In this document: positions 21,231 through 51,398 of the stretch, one piece after another
Layout: each line of letters starts with the position of its first letter
Numbering within the stretch: position 1 is the first letter of the stretch
Assembly (NCBI RefSeq): GCF_048569485.1
Contig: NC_134357.1
Span: 360,559,927-360,623,926, forward strand
DNA from: Anomaloglossus baeobatrachus
Lineage: Eukaryota > Chordata > Amphibia > Anura > Aromobatidae
Direction: 5' to 3'
DNA: 64,000 nt
The notes under the pieces: model-generated
Seen by the model: the letters and a program-made list of their open reading frames with translations, nothing else
Database searches by the model: none
What the model was told of the DNA's origin: nothing
Position numbers and translations under genes: made by a program

Positions 21231-22381
21231 TGTCGCGGGCGGGGAGGACGCAGTCGCTGCTGCGCTCTCGCTAACGCTCGGGTCCGGCGCTGCTGCGATG
21301 GCTGCTCGGTGGCTGCTCGGTGAGCCGTATCCTGGGACTCGAGCGGCGCTCCTCGCCCGTGAGTGAAAGGAGTGGTTGGTTTGGGGAATTTAGTCCGTGA
21401 CGCCACCCACGGGTTGTGGTGAAGATAGGCACCACCGCTGCTGATGGCGGGAATCCCGGGAGTGATGGTAAGGAGCAGCTGGGATGTTGTTTTCCCCCTC
21501 CGTGGGTAGGGGTCGGTGGTCCCGGGGCCCGGTGATGTTGTGGGGAGGCAGGGTTGGTGAGGTGCAGGGTTGCAGGGACAGCACGGAGCGGTGCCGGATG
21601 GCACGGGTGTACTCACTCAGCAAGAAAGGTACAAAGTCCTCGGTAAACCAAACGGCTGGATGGGCGGGTCCCACAGCCGCCTGCAGTGTTTCTCCCCGGA
21701 CAGGTGATGGCGGCTGTCTTTCCCTGCACCTTGATGTTCTCCTTCTGACTACTATGGATTCCCAACGGTAGTCCGCTCCCCGGTGTATGGGTACCGGAGG
21801 AGCCCGTTTGCCCGCAGGCGCTGGCCCTTGGGTCTCTAGCCTTAGGCGGTAGCTGTATACCCTAACGGTGTGGGCTGTTGCCTTCAATTGGGACTTTTGC
21901 TGTTGTGAAACCCCTAGGGTTCCAGTCACATTCGGATCTGACTATTGACGGCGGCTCCAAGCCTGGTCGGGGTCCGATGGCCCTGCCTGTGTGTGCTGGC
22001 TTCACTTCACATCTTGGTCGGTACCGGCTGGCCGTCGCCCGACCCCGGTCCTACGGTTCCGCGTTGCTCCACCACTCCTGCAGACGGCCACCACCGTCTG
22101 CCAACCTTGCTGTTAGTGCCTGGGACACAAACCCAGACACCTAAGTGCTCACTCCTCTCACTTCAAACTCCAACACTGAACTACTGTCACTTTTCCCGCC
22201 TCCAGGCCTGTGAACTCCTGGGTGAGTGGGGGCCAACCGCTTGGCTCCACCCCACCTGGTGTGGATATCAGACACTGGAGGGAGGCAACAAGGGTTTTTG
22301 TTTGGCTGGTGTCCCTGTCTAATGGGGGTGGGGGGTGTTTGTATGTTATTTGTGACCACCTGGCTAGGCCAGGGCGCCACA
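21231..22381 (-). repeat. 5' LTR of the nested LTR element
   Basis: 1,151 bases, TGTGGCGCCCTGG at its 5' end (reverse strand) and CCCGCGACA at its 3' end. It contains GTGGTTGGTTTGG around 21372-21384 in single copy, the uninterrupted form of the site occupied by the hAT element in the other LTR. Confidence 0.85.
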
Positions 22382-23107
22382 CTAGCACTGTCATTTGTCC
22401 GGGACTGAAGGTACGACGGGGTATACGGACCCTAGGTCGGGGAGTAGCTCCAGGCAACCTGACAATTCACCTGAGGAGAACGGAGCCTTTATGATCTGTT
22501 CCCACCCACTCCATAATCGGGCCACTAGCGCAACGAGGGGGGTAGGACTTTCCAACCCAAAACGGTCCAGAAAATCCAAAGCATGAGTCCTGAGAGCAGG
22601 CTCCCACACTTAGCCACAGTGGTGAGCGGGGCCTGGCAAGTTCCATACTACTCGGCCACCACGTTGAAGTTAAACTTAGTGCCAGGAGGCAGGTCACGGA
22701 TCACCAGGCAATACTATAGGGGACGGGACCCGGACGAGCTCCCCTCAGCGGCAGCGGTACCCAGAGAATTGTTTTTCCCGGTTGTCAGCATTTGCTTATG
22801 AACTGAGTGAGTACACAAGAGTGACCCCTGCATCCCACGGCACCCCCACACCGAGTCCCGGGGCATCCCCCCTACCCGTGGAGGGCTACTACACCTTGCT
22901 TCCCCACTCCATCACCCCGAGTACTCCCAACGGCAGCGGCAGTACTCCCAAATTACTGTACACCATGGGTGGCGTCACGAACTATACATCAACTCCCCTG
23001 TAAATACTCTCTTTCATTTGAGTGGCCGCACGACCCCCGGTCCGGAGACCCTCGAGCCACAGCGACCCCGGATCCGAGCAGCTCGGCTGCTTCCACGGGG
23101 GGGGGCA

Positions 23108-23693
23108 CACCTCCACAGTGCTGCTGTATTCTTTTGTTGTGTTTCGTGCAGTTACAGCAGATCGCACCTGTTTACACTTGTTTTGTTATATTTGGGGGTG
23201 CCGGTCAGTTTTTTGTTCTCAGATTAAGTAGCAAAAACCTGGTGACAAATTCCCATAAAAGAGGATGTAGCAGGTATGCAGGAAGCCTTCACACCAGACC
23301 CTGGTGCTTGCGGGGACAGAGGAGTAGGTCTGGTACATATCTCACATTGGGGACCAGGAGTTTTATCAGTCGCAGACTTTATATCCCGATCAAAGTGGAA
23401 GAGATTGTTTCTCCTGAAATAGTGGAGAGGATCGGAGACAGGACACATGGAGAATATTGTTTTTTTTATTATTGTCACACAACTCTGATCCAAGTTACCT
23501 ATAAAATTCCTATTGAAGCAAAACTAATAAAAGAAGAAGATATCTATGATATATATATATTTTTTTTATTATTTTCTTTTATAGAATCTGTAACACTAGT
23601 TACATTCTCCTTTTATTAAGTAAAATAATATTTAATATTGTAAGCAGTATTTATGAGGAAGTAAATAAAAAAAAATATATAATAAATGAATGC
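23108..23693. other. Mostly unassigned sequence with a T2-like end
   Basis: Around 23217-23256 the words ttctcagattaagtagcaaa and cctggtgacaaattccc resemble the right end of the T2 MITE at 1466-2275. The remainder, ending in AT-rich sequence, shows no gene. The 216-codon frame across it has no domain. Confidence 0.4.
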
Positions 23694-23703
23694 AAAAATA
23701 ATG

Positions 23704-23776
23704 TGCCCCGTGTGAGGATCGAACTCACGACCTTCAGATTATGAGACTGACGCGCTACCTACTGCGCTAACGAGGC
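23704..23776 (-). tRNA. tRNA-Met (elongator, anticodon CAT)
   Basis: The reverse complement starts GCCTCGTTAGCGCAGTAGG and ends ACACGGGGCA, giving a full 73-base cloverleaf. The acceptor stem is GCCTCGT paired with ACGGGGC, followed by discriminator A. The anticodon CAT lies at + strand 23741-23743. A-box (TAGCGCAGTAGG) and B-box (GAGTTCGATCC) are intact, and a TTTTT Pol III terminator lies just past the 3' end (+ strand 23694-23698). From memory it matches the vertebrate elongator tRNA-Met essentially base for base. It lacks the initiator-type arms, so it decodes internal AUG. Confidence 0.97.
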
Positions 23777-23933
23777 TCTGGGAAAGAGGGCGCATCTGCA
23801 GCAGTTGAGTGTACACGTAAGCGCTGTTAATGACATCATGTTGTATAGTTCAGCTTTTATAACCGCATTCATTCTGACCCCATAAACACTTCTCAGCCGC
23901 CCGGTGTAAATAATATCTACTGTACGTAACGAC

Positions 23934-23941
23934 TCACATGA
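23934..23941. promoter_or_regulatory. M-box / MiT-TFE type E-box (TCACATGA)
   Basis: TCACATGA is the M-box bound by MITF/TFEB-family factors, which drive lysosome and autophagy genes. It sits about 280 bases upstream of the LC3A ATG. An 8-base match can arise by chance, so this is suggestive only. Confidence 0.35.
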
Positions 23942-24038
23942 TGTGTTCACGAGCGGCAGGGCGAACAACAACCAGTAATGTACCGCTCTTACCACACGGT
24001 GGCGCTTCCCGGTCAGAAGAATCCAGCCTCCTCTTTGA

Positions 24039-24046
24039 TGACGTCA
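24039..24046. promoter_or_regulatory. Perfect palindromic CRE (TGACGTCA)
   Basis: Full 8-base CREB/ATF site 174 bases upstream of the LC3A ATG. CREB/ATF family factors, including ATF4, are known regulators of autophagy genes. Occupancy is inferred. Confidence 0.5.
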
Positions 24047-24219
24047 CAACATTTGTTCCAGTGTCTCAGCCCGGAGTGCGCTCAGAGGCTCGGGCACCGG
24101 GGACTGGGCACAAGCAGGCGGGGGGCGCAGTATTGGGGCACAGCGGGCGCAGAAGCTGGGGAGTCACATCTGAGCAGCCTGCCTGTACTCGGTAGCAGTC
24201 GGGACGACCAGAGCCCAGG

Positions 24220-44346
<20,127 letters not shown>

Positions 44347-45765
44347 TGATGACTAAGGCTGATGGTGTGCACATGTATACCATCATCGGTGCACACTGAC
44401 TGTAACGTTTGCGCACTGTTTCTTCGCAGTCACATACACATAATTTCTCTCCAGTATGGTTACACGGACATTCCACATCTACATGTGTGCCGATCTTCAT
44501 GCTCCCATTCCTACTTCCATGACACTATACACTGCATGTGCTGATGCTTCCACACCATTGATTCCCTACACTTAGCCATAGATCTTTGCTTCTCCGTCAT
44601 CACTAGGCTGGGGGGATACAAGTAGAACAAGGTTTTAATTGACACATATATTGTCTACATGTTTTGTGCAACAAAGGCCCCCAGCTTGTGTCTGTGTACA
44701 CACGTGTGTTTTGTGAACTTGACAAGTGGCCGCCATTCGTTCTTCCCGCCATTTTTAACATACATGTTCTAAGCAGTCAGTGAGTTAGCTTACTTATTTT
44801 ATGTTTTAAGCTGGAACTCATCTTGGTTTTGTATAATCCGAAAGAAGTTGTAGACCAACTTCTGATGGGTTATGATGACATATTACTGCCAGAAGGCCTT
44901 GCTGTGGAAACGTAGGCCAAGGTTTGGTATGAAAGGCTACACCACTACGCATTCTGTAATTAACGCTGTACCCGTACAGGATAATGGATGACGTACAGGA
45001 ACATAATGACCTTTCTGATATTTGACCAGTCCTGTTCACACTTTCTATAAAGTTGTATTATCATCCGGTAAGAGGTTCATGACTAAAACATAATGGGAAG
45101 ATTTATCAAACCTGTTTGAAAGAGCCTGAGTTTGTTGCCCATACCAACTAATCACTGCCACTTTCATATTAGTACGCTGGTTTTAAAAAAATTAAAGCTG
45201 CGCTCTGATCTGGTTGCTGTGGGCAACCAGCCGTTTTGTTTTTTTTAAGGTCTTGATAATTGAGGCCCAATTTTAGTTAGGAAGTCACTTGTGTGAACTT
45301 GGCTTTATGCCAAAACCCATAACCAAGTCCCAAAATATGTAATCCATCAGGCTTGACTGAGGCCTAGTTCTGCAGTCCATACAGAGAGGCATGCCAGAAG
45401 CCAGTTTGTTTGTATTTGTTACCTTAGGTTATTGGGTTGATTTTATGTGGTAAAACTGACAAGAAAACCTTTTAGGGCAGATTACTTCTAGTTTTGTTCA
45501 GATACTAACCTCCTGACTTGCCTGTCCTGTTATAAGTGATGTTATGTTTTTATCTTTAGCACTTTTAACTGTTTTGCTATCAATTTCTGTTCTTTTGTTA
45601 TGTATAAACAATATGCTGAGTGACAATATAACCAAACACCCTTCTAAAATTCTGAAAAATGTAAAAAAAAAAAACAAAACAAAAAATCTATGTATAAATG
45701 CTGATGTGTATATAAAGAGGGATGTTCCATATGTATAAAGATTAATAAAAGTTTAAATGTACGAG
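44347..45765 (+). other. MAP1LC3A: MAP1LC3A 3' untranslated region
   Basis: About 1.4 kb of AT-rich sequence with no recognisable transposon lies between the stop codon and the first strong poly(A) signal. The end is inferred from AATAAA at 45744 plus a cleavage distance of roughly 15-20 bases; a GT-rich stretch (gagctgtggtctt) follows, as expected downstream of a cleavage site. Confidence 0.7.
45744..45749 (+). terminator. Poly(A) signal AATAAA of MAP1LC3A
   Basis: Canonical AATAAA about 1.4 kb after the LC3A stop codon, followed within 20-35 bases by a GT-rich element. Confidence 0.7.
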
Positions 45766-46017
45766 CTGTGGTCTTCCAGTCTGCTTCATCGAAACTCTAC
45801 TGGCATAAATCATTGAAAGAATACTTCAACACCGGGGAATATTTACTATAGCAAACTGCGGCTCTGACACATGGAGACGGTTGATGCCCCCCAGTTGAGG
45901 AATGGAACCATTGTACCCAGTGATTCAGCACTGACATGACATTGTATACTTGTAATATAAAGAGTACCCAGTGCCTCTGCCAAGTTCTTTTTAACGAGAA
46001 CCTGTCCAAAAATTTAG

Positions 46018-46394
46018 TTAAAGGGGTATTCCCATCTCCAAGATCATATCCCGTGGGCCGGCATTCACAGTAGATTTGTAATGACATCAGCAGACCCCCA
46101 CCTATCATGGCAACCCATTGGCGTCTTGTGATTACATCACGGGCACACCGATGGGTGAGAGAAATAACACGCCCCGTGTTGGCGTGTGTGAAATGCCACT
46201 GTCAGAGATTGATAGCGGCACTTAACTAGTTAACAGTCGCAGACAGAGCTTTGATCCACCCACAGCGGTTAGAGGCACTTGATAAATCAGCCGTAATGTG
46301 CGGGGAAAGATAAGGGCTCGGCCTGCAAGCCTGCATCAAAGGCAGAGACACAGCTTTTGATGTAACTGTACGTCAAATGTCATGAAGGGGTTAA
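46018..46394. mobile_element. TTAA-ended element copy without MITE at the hot-spot site
   Basis: From TTAAAGGGGTATTCCCATCT to TGTCATGAAGGGGTTAA. It shares ggcaacccattgg and gcggcacttaactagttaa with the copies at 3515 and 47640. Here the site that carries a MITE in the other two is uninterrupted. Confidence 0.6.
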
Positions 46395-46745
46395 TGGCTC
46401 CACACCGCTTCCTATATACTTTATGGCTCCCACAACCTCTTAAATACTTCATTATGGCCTCCCCTTCTACCTATATAGTGTGATGGCCCCCACAAATGTA
46501 CAACAGTTAAAAAAATGAACAAACAAAGATTATACTCCCCTAACCCTTATCCCTGACACCGCCGCCTTAGTTTCTTTTTATGGCGGGCCCGCAGAGGCAG
46601 TGCGATGAAATGATGTCATCGTGCTGCCTGCGACTACGGTAGGCACGCTTTTGTCTGGTGAGCTGCACACCAGCAGTCTGTGGGCTGGGAGACTGACAGC
46701 GATAGAACATGGAGCCTTTGATGGAGTCTGAATGCGTCTGCTATT

Positions 46746-47635
46746 CAGTGTGTCCACCACCATTAACTTGAGAACGGCGGCAGCTATAGCATAGAAGTGG
46801 TGTCTAGGTATAGTAAAGTAGCCATGCGCTACGCAATGAAACCACCTATTGCGCCACCTGGTGGAAAACAACAGAGTTAGCATTTTTATATTGAAAACGT
46901 AATGAGCTAGAGAAAAAAGTGAATTACAAAGTTGTAGGGCATCATCAATTCAATACGAATCGACACCTTGCATACAGAAATGCTATGATAAGAACGTGTA
47001 AAACTCACAAGGCTGCGGACATGATGCGATACCTCATGGAGACCTTCCTACAAGTCATTGGGTATGGTGGCTGTGTGGAGTGGCCTCCACGCTCACCTGA
47101 CCTGACCCCATTGGACTTCTTTCTGTGAGGTCATATCAAACAGCAGGTATATGCGACCCCTCCATCAACATTGCAGGACCTACGACGATGTATCACAGAT
47201 GCTTATGCAAACGTGTTACCTACCATATTGCACAACGTGCAGCAAGATACAGTATGCTGTGCAGAGTCCAGATGTGCATTGCAGTTGACGGTGGACACTT
47301 TGAGCATCAAAGTTAAATGAGCGCCATATGGGTGACCAGCATTCAATTTTGGGGGGGGGGGGGGGGGGTCATGGGTTTCATATAGCATTTCTGTATGTAA
47401 GGTGTCGCTTCGTATTAAATTAAAGATGCCCTACTTTTTTTTAATTCACTTTTTTTCTCTATCTCGTTCCATTTTCAAGATAAAAATGCTAACTTGTTTT
47501 CCACCAGGTGGCGCTATAGGTGGTTTCATTGCGTAGCGCATGGCTACTTTACTATACCTAGACACCACTTCTATGGCTATAGCTGCCGTCGTTCTCAAGT
47601 TAATGGCGGTGGGCAGGATATGGGTGGACACACTG
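46746..47635 (+). mobile_element. Internally deleted mariner with long inverted repeats
   Basis: Inverted repeats of about 240 bases start CAGTGTGTCCACC at both ends and share AGAAGTGGTGTCTAGG and CCATGCGCTACGCAATGAAA. The middle keeps the C-terminal transposase region on the + strand, WPPRSPDLTPLDFFL, where the final catalytic Asp of a mariner DD34D triad lies, followed by a stop in place of the usual Trp-Gly. The rest is deleted. Confidence 0.78.
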
Positions 47636-47639
47636 CATA

Positions 47640-48143
47640 CAGCAAAATCACAGTCTCCTTTGAAGCCTGATCACAGGAACGCTGCTATGATCAGGACGGA
47701 GGTCTTCAGCAGACCCCCTGCTGTCATAGCAACCCATTGGTAACCTGCAATTACAGGTGCATCGATAGGAGCTTAAAATGGCACGCCCTCATGCTGGTGT
47801 ATGTTAAATTCCACTGTCAGAATTTGACAGTGGGATTTAACAGGTTAGGCCGGGTACACATCCGGCGTTTCGCCGGTTTGACGGATGCGGCGCATGCCAG
47901 TACAGTGTATACAGTGCACTGGCAGTGCAACAAGCGCCGGTCACATGCTGTCATGTTACCGGAGCATGTGACCCGGAAGTTGCGGCACTGCCACTGTACT
48001 GTATCATAATGTACTGGCGTGCGCCGCATCCGTCAAACCGGCGAAAAGCCGGATATGTGTACCCGCCCTCAACAATTGCTTGTGGAGGAACTGTTACCGG
48101 CAGGTCCTGGATGTAACACACAGCTATGGTGAATGTCATGAAG
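47640..48143. mobile_element. TTAA-ended element copy carrying a palindromic MITE
   Basis: Words tcatagcaacccattggtaa, gggatttaacaggtta and gtcatgaaggggttaa match the copies at 3515 and 46018. The MITE at 47848 lies directly after AACAGGTTA. Confidence 0.55.
47848..48068. mobile_element. 221-base near-palindromic MITE
   Basis: Ends GGCCGGGTACACATCCGGCG and, inverted, GGGCGGGTACACATATCCGG, with pairing continuing through ccggtttgacggatgcggcg and the inner atgccagtaca. Flanks are TTA (left) and TCA (right). The transcript would fold into one long hairpin. Confidence 0.78.
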
Positions 48144-48423
48144 GGGTTAAGGAATAAGGACTATCTTATTACAATATGCAAATATGAGGGGACAGTACAG
48201 AGAACTTTAAGAATTTTTTTACACTTAGGCCTGAAAAGGTGACATCCACTATGGTTACAGGAATGAATATTTAATTGTTTTCATAGGTGCAGATTCTTTA
48301 CTGTAAGAGCAGTGAAACAATGGAACTTTCTGCCACATGATATTGTATTTGGTGATTTCCTACAAAAGTTCAAGGAGGCTTGGATGTCTTTTTTTTGAAA
48401 AATGGATTATTACAGGTTATGGG

Positions 48424-49235
48424 TAGTGATGGGCAAACATGCTCGTTCATCAATTAAATATTAGCGTGCTTGGGTATTCGTGGAACTTTGCCGAGAATCA
48501 TGGGTGCTCGGATATTCCGTCCGTGAATCAATGACCACAATGCACAGGCTCCCTTCACCGCATGATGTGAGCAGGAACCCCAGGGAGAGCTATTTGCAGT
48601 CTCTGAATGTCTTTCCTTGGGTATAAAACAATGTTCTTGGTTGTAGTGTGACCCCCCCCCCCCCCAAAACACACAAAAAAAGTGCCTCCAGTTCTGTTTA
48701 TGGTGGCTGGCTGTATGTGGGCGGTCATTGACTTTCCATGATGCTCGTTAGTCGCGTTGAGTTAAGGCCCCTTTACAGACTCAGACTTTCTAGGGATCCC
48801 ACCAGCGATCCCTACCTGGCCGGGATCTCTGGAAAGTCTCTGGTGAGCTGGCCAACGATGCAGCAGCGATACGGACCTGCAGAACGACCTCGCTGGTCGT
48901 TGGGGACGTGTCAAAGCAGCTATTTGAAAGAAAAAGTCGCTAACTAAGTTGTCGTAACGGTGTCAAACACAATTATGCTTGCTGCGCAGCGGGAAACAAA
49001 GGACCAAAAAATGTTCCTTAGAGATGTGTAGCGATCAGCGACCTCACAGCGGGGACCAGGTCGCTGATGCGTGTCACACACTGCAATGTCGCTGGGGAGG
49101 TCGCTATTACGTCACAAAATCCGTGACGTTACAGCGATATCGCTAGCGATGTTGCAGTGTGTAAAGGGGCCTCTAGTCTTACCAGCTCGAATTAGGTAGT
49201 GAGCATTCACGCATTTTTGTGCTTGTCCATCACTA
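48424..49235. mobile_element. hAT-like MITE with 8-base duplication, itself interrupted
   Basis: Ends TAGTGATGGGCAA and, inverted, TAGTGATGGACAAGC. Flanks GTTATGGG (48416-48423) and GGTATGGG (49236-49243) match at 7 of 8 positions, the length expected for hAT. A second MITE lies inside at 48765-49172. Confidence 0.75.
48765..49172. mobile_element. MITE with AGGCCCCTTTACA ends
   Basis: 408 bases with ends AGGCCCCTTTACAGAC and, inverted, AGGCCCCTTTACACAC. The interior is rich in gcgatcgct-type words. It is inserted in the hAT-like MITE. Confidence 0.75.
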
Positions 49236-49243
49236 GGTATGGG

Positions 49244-49917
49244 CACTAAATTTTGTGATGGAGATTGATTCAGGGAACTTATCTGATTGCCGTATGTGGA
49301 GGCGGGAGGAATGTTTCCCATAATATGGGGTAATTAGCATCTGCCTCTTGGGTTGTCTTCCTATGGATCACAAAGTTGATTTATTGGATGAACGCAATGA
49401 TCATCTTCTTTCATCTATAAAGCTATTGAAAACACTGCCAGCTAAAAATGGTAAACTAACTTTTGTATATGGAAATCCGGCTGTAGCACAATACCAACAC
49501 TATTACTGTGAAGTGTGGAAGTCAAACGCTCTACAGGACATTCCCGAGAAAGCGTTCAGTGTGTGCTCACAAACATTGCCTAATGTTTAAAGGAACACTC
49601 CCTCTCGTGACCCCCGAGCGCAGGGATCATTTTCACAGCGTGGGCTATCAGGCATTCTTACAGCAGGTCAAGTGACTGGATCCATCCCTGTAATAAAATA
49701 TGCAGTTACTGAGATCATTGCCTTAGAGGCCGCGCTAACTTGTCACTGCAGCTCTATGGGTCTCTATAAATATCACTAAAATAACATTTGCTGCTCAGTA
49801 AATTGCTCATAAAATCCGTATTGAAACAGTATTCCCGAACAGTGACTTTGGACTTGTCTAAGGTGATAATTTACATGTACGGCATTATCTCTAATGGTCA
49901 CCCCTTTTTACAGAAGT
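49244..49917. other. Mostly unassigned
   Basis: A T2-like end (GTTTAAAGGAACACTCCC) is seen near 49586. Nothing else recognised. Confidence 0.4.
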
Positions 49918-49920
49918 GTA

Positions 49921-50228
49921 AGGCTATGTTGCACATCTTGCAGAAATTTTCTGCACCTTCTGGCAGGAAAAAAAAAAGCCCCAAAAAACACATGCAGTTT
50001 TCTTCATGAAGTCGATGGGTGGGTGTAAGGGAATAACCCTCCCCCACAAATAAAGATGCACAAACAATTGCCATGCTGCAAATTACTTTCTGTACCAAAT
50101 CTGCAAGTATAAAATAAGCATTGTGCGCACAGTACTTCAGGATTCTCATTGGCTTTGCTGGCATGAAGATAGACATGCAGATTTGGGCCACAATCTGCAT
50201 TAAAAACACACTGTGCGCACACAGCCTT
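49921..50228. mobile_element. Harbinger-like MITE (GGCTATGTTGCACA ends)
   Basis: The left end is GGCTATGTTGCACATC after TAA, and the inverted right end is GGCTGTGTGCGCACAG before TTA. The interior is rich in tgcagaa/ttctgca words. The beginning of a related element may be seen at 63805. Confidence 0.6.
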
Positions 50229-50413
50229 AAACTGCAACATTAGTTTTAAGATGTCTTTATATGTCCCTTTCTGTGAGGCCCCCTTTACACGTCTGGTTAA
50301 AAAAATCATTGTGTGGCAAGTTCTGTTGTGACCATCCGTATGGGTATCCGGGTGTACATATGTGACATGCCAGGAAAAAACACATGACACTGAAATAAAT
50401 GGGTTATGTGTTA

Positions 50414-50870
50414 GGCCTAAGACACACAGCATGAAAATCGGAGCGAGTGGAATGCGATAAAACATCGCATTCCACTCGGACCAATATTAGCCTGTGTGCC
50501 AGCTCCCATGAGCGATTATTTTCTCAGCCCTTATCGGACTGAGAAAACAATTGCAGCATGCTGCGACTGTAATGCAATCCTTGTTTCTCTCGCACCCATT
50601 CAAGTCTATGGGGTGAGAAAAATCGCACTGCACTCGCATTACACTGGTGTACTGCGAGTGCAGGGCGAGAATGGCAATAACCGGCAAGGGAGGAGAGAGG
50701 GATATGAATCCCACCCCCCCTCAGTGCCGGCCTGTCCCCGCAGCTGAGGTCCAATCGCACGATCGGACCTCAGACGCAGGGACACTCGCATGACACTCGA
50801 CTCCTGCTGTGCGGTCAGCGTGAGCTGAGTGTCATGCGAGGATCGCAGTAGACCCAGTGTGGCCCCGGCC
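50414..50870. mobile_element. Harbinger-like MITE, uninterrupted relative of the one at 5145-7101
   Basis: Ends GGCCTAAGACACACAGC and, inverted, GGCCGGGGCCACACTGG. It is colinear with the MITE body at 5473-5900 (gcgagtgga, ataaaacatcgcat, gcgattattttctcagccc). It serves as a reference for what was inserted at 5145. Confidence 0.78.
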
Positions 50871-51097
50871 TAAAAGATGGATAGAGCAAAAGATTTTACA
50901 GCTATTAAACAAAAAAAAAAAAGCATTCAAAATTTGGGTTTATGAAAATTGTTTCTAATCCAACAACTGATGGCTGTTTTCTTATGCCCCGATTTAATAC
51001 TCCGATTTTTAACCATCACATGCACAAGTGACATTACGTACAAGCGAGATCAACAAGAAAAATCTTTATTAGAGTAAGAAATGTACACTATTATACA

Positions 51098-51398
51098 GTC
51101 TGGCTGCCAGGTAAGGGGACTTATAGCTGCAATGCCCCTCTGGGAAATATTCAAATTGTCTCTCCAGTAAAGGAGACAAACTCTAGCACAGCGCCACCTA
51201 TTGGAAGTAGCGATCCTAAAAGTCACAAGTGGATTTTTGACAATCCTTTGCAATATGACTCAGGATATATAAGCCAGATCAGAATCCCAATTTGCAGACA
51301 CGGTGTTTCGGGGTGCTTGCCCCTCGTCAGTGCAAAGTATGGGGGTGTCTGATCTGGCTCATGAGAAAGCTATGTGGGGACCACGGGGGAACACTATT
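51098..51398. repeat. Inverted partial unit at the left edge of the satellite
   Basis: Reverse complement of the satellite unit from cagtctggctgccaggtaag to ccacgggggaacactatt. With the first direct unit it forms a large hairpin around the 12-base palindrome CTCCTTAAGGAG. Confidence 0.93.

Larger units (their letters stand above)
9166..22381 (-). mobile_element. Short non-autonomous LTR retroelement (fossil) with a hAT insertion in its 3' LTR
   Basis: Two LTRs flank a 2.1 kb internal region (19138-21230). Both LTRs have TGT...ACA termini, and the whole element is flanked by a 4-base CTAG duplication (9162-9165, 22382-22385). In the - orientation, a TGG-initial primer-binding-like site (TGGCGCTGTGAACAGG, 21212-21227) follows the 5' LTR, and a purine tract (AAGGGGGAA) lies against the 3' LTR at 19138. 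There is no room for protease, reverse transcriptase or integrase, so it must have moved in trans. The LTRs differ at roughly 5 percent of positions by eye, which makes it old but not ancient. Confidence 0.85.
8673..23107. mobile_element. Outer solo LTR (retroelement fossil), split by a nested LTR element
   Basis: Left part 8673-9165 begins TGTGACGCCCCTGGACTA. Right part 22382 to about 23107 ends GATCCGAGCAGCTCGGCTGC...CACA. Together about 1.2 kb, matching the solo LTR at 5901-7066 in length and terminal words. Unlike that copy, no clean 4-base duplication is seen at its outer edges, so the right edge is approximate. Being the host of the other two, it is the oldest layer. Confidence 0.68.
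23777..24219 (+). promoter_or_regulatory. MAP1LC3A promoter and 5' untranslated region (shared intergenic region with tRNA-Met)
   Basis: This 443-base interval lies between the 5' end of the divergent tRNA-Met gene and the LC3A ATG. The last 170 bases are rich in G+C and CpG, with a GC box (ggcgggggg) at 24117-24125. There is no TATA box close to the start. Upstream come a CRE and an M-box, listed separately. The transcription start and any 5' UTR intron cannot be placed from sequence alone. Confidence 0.6.
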
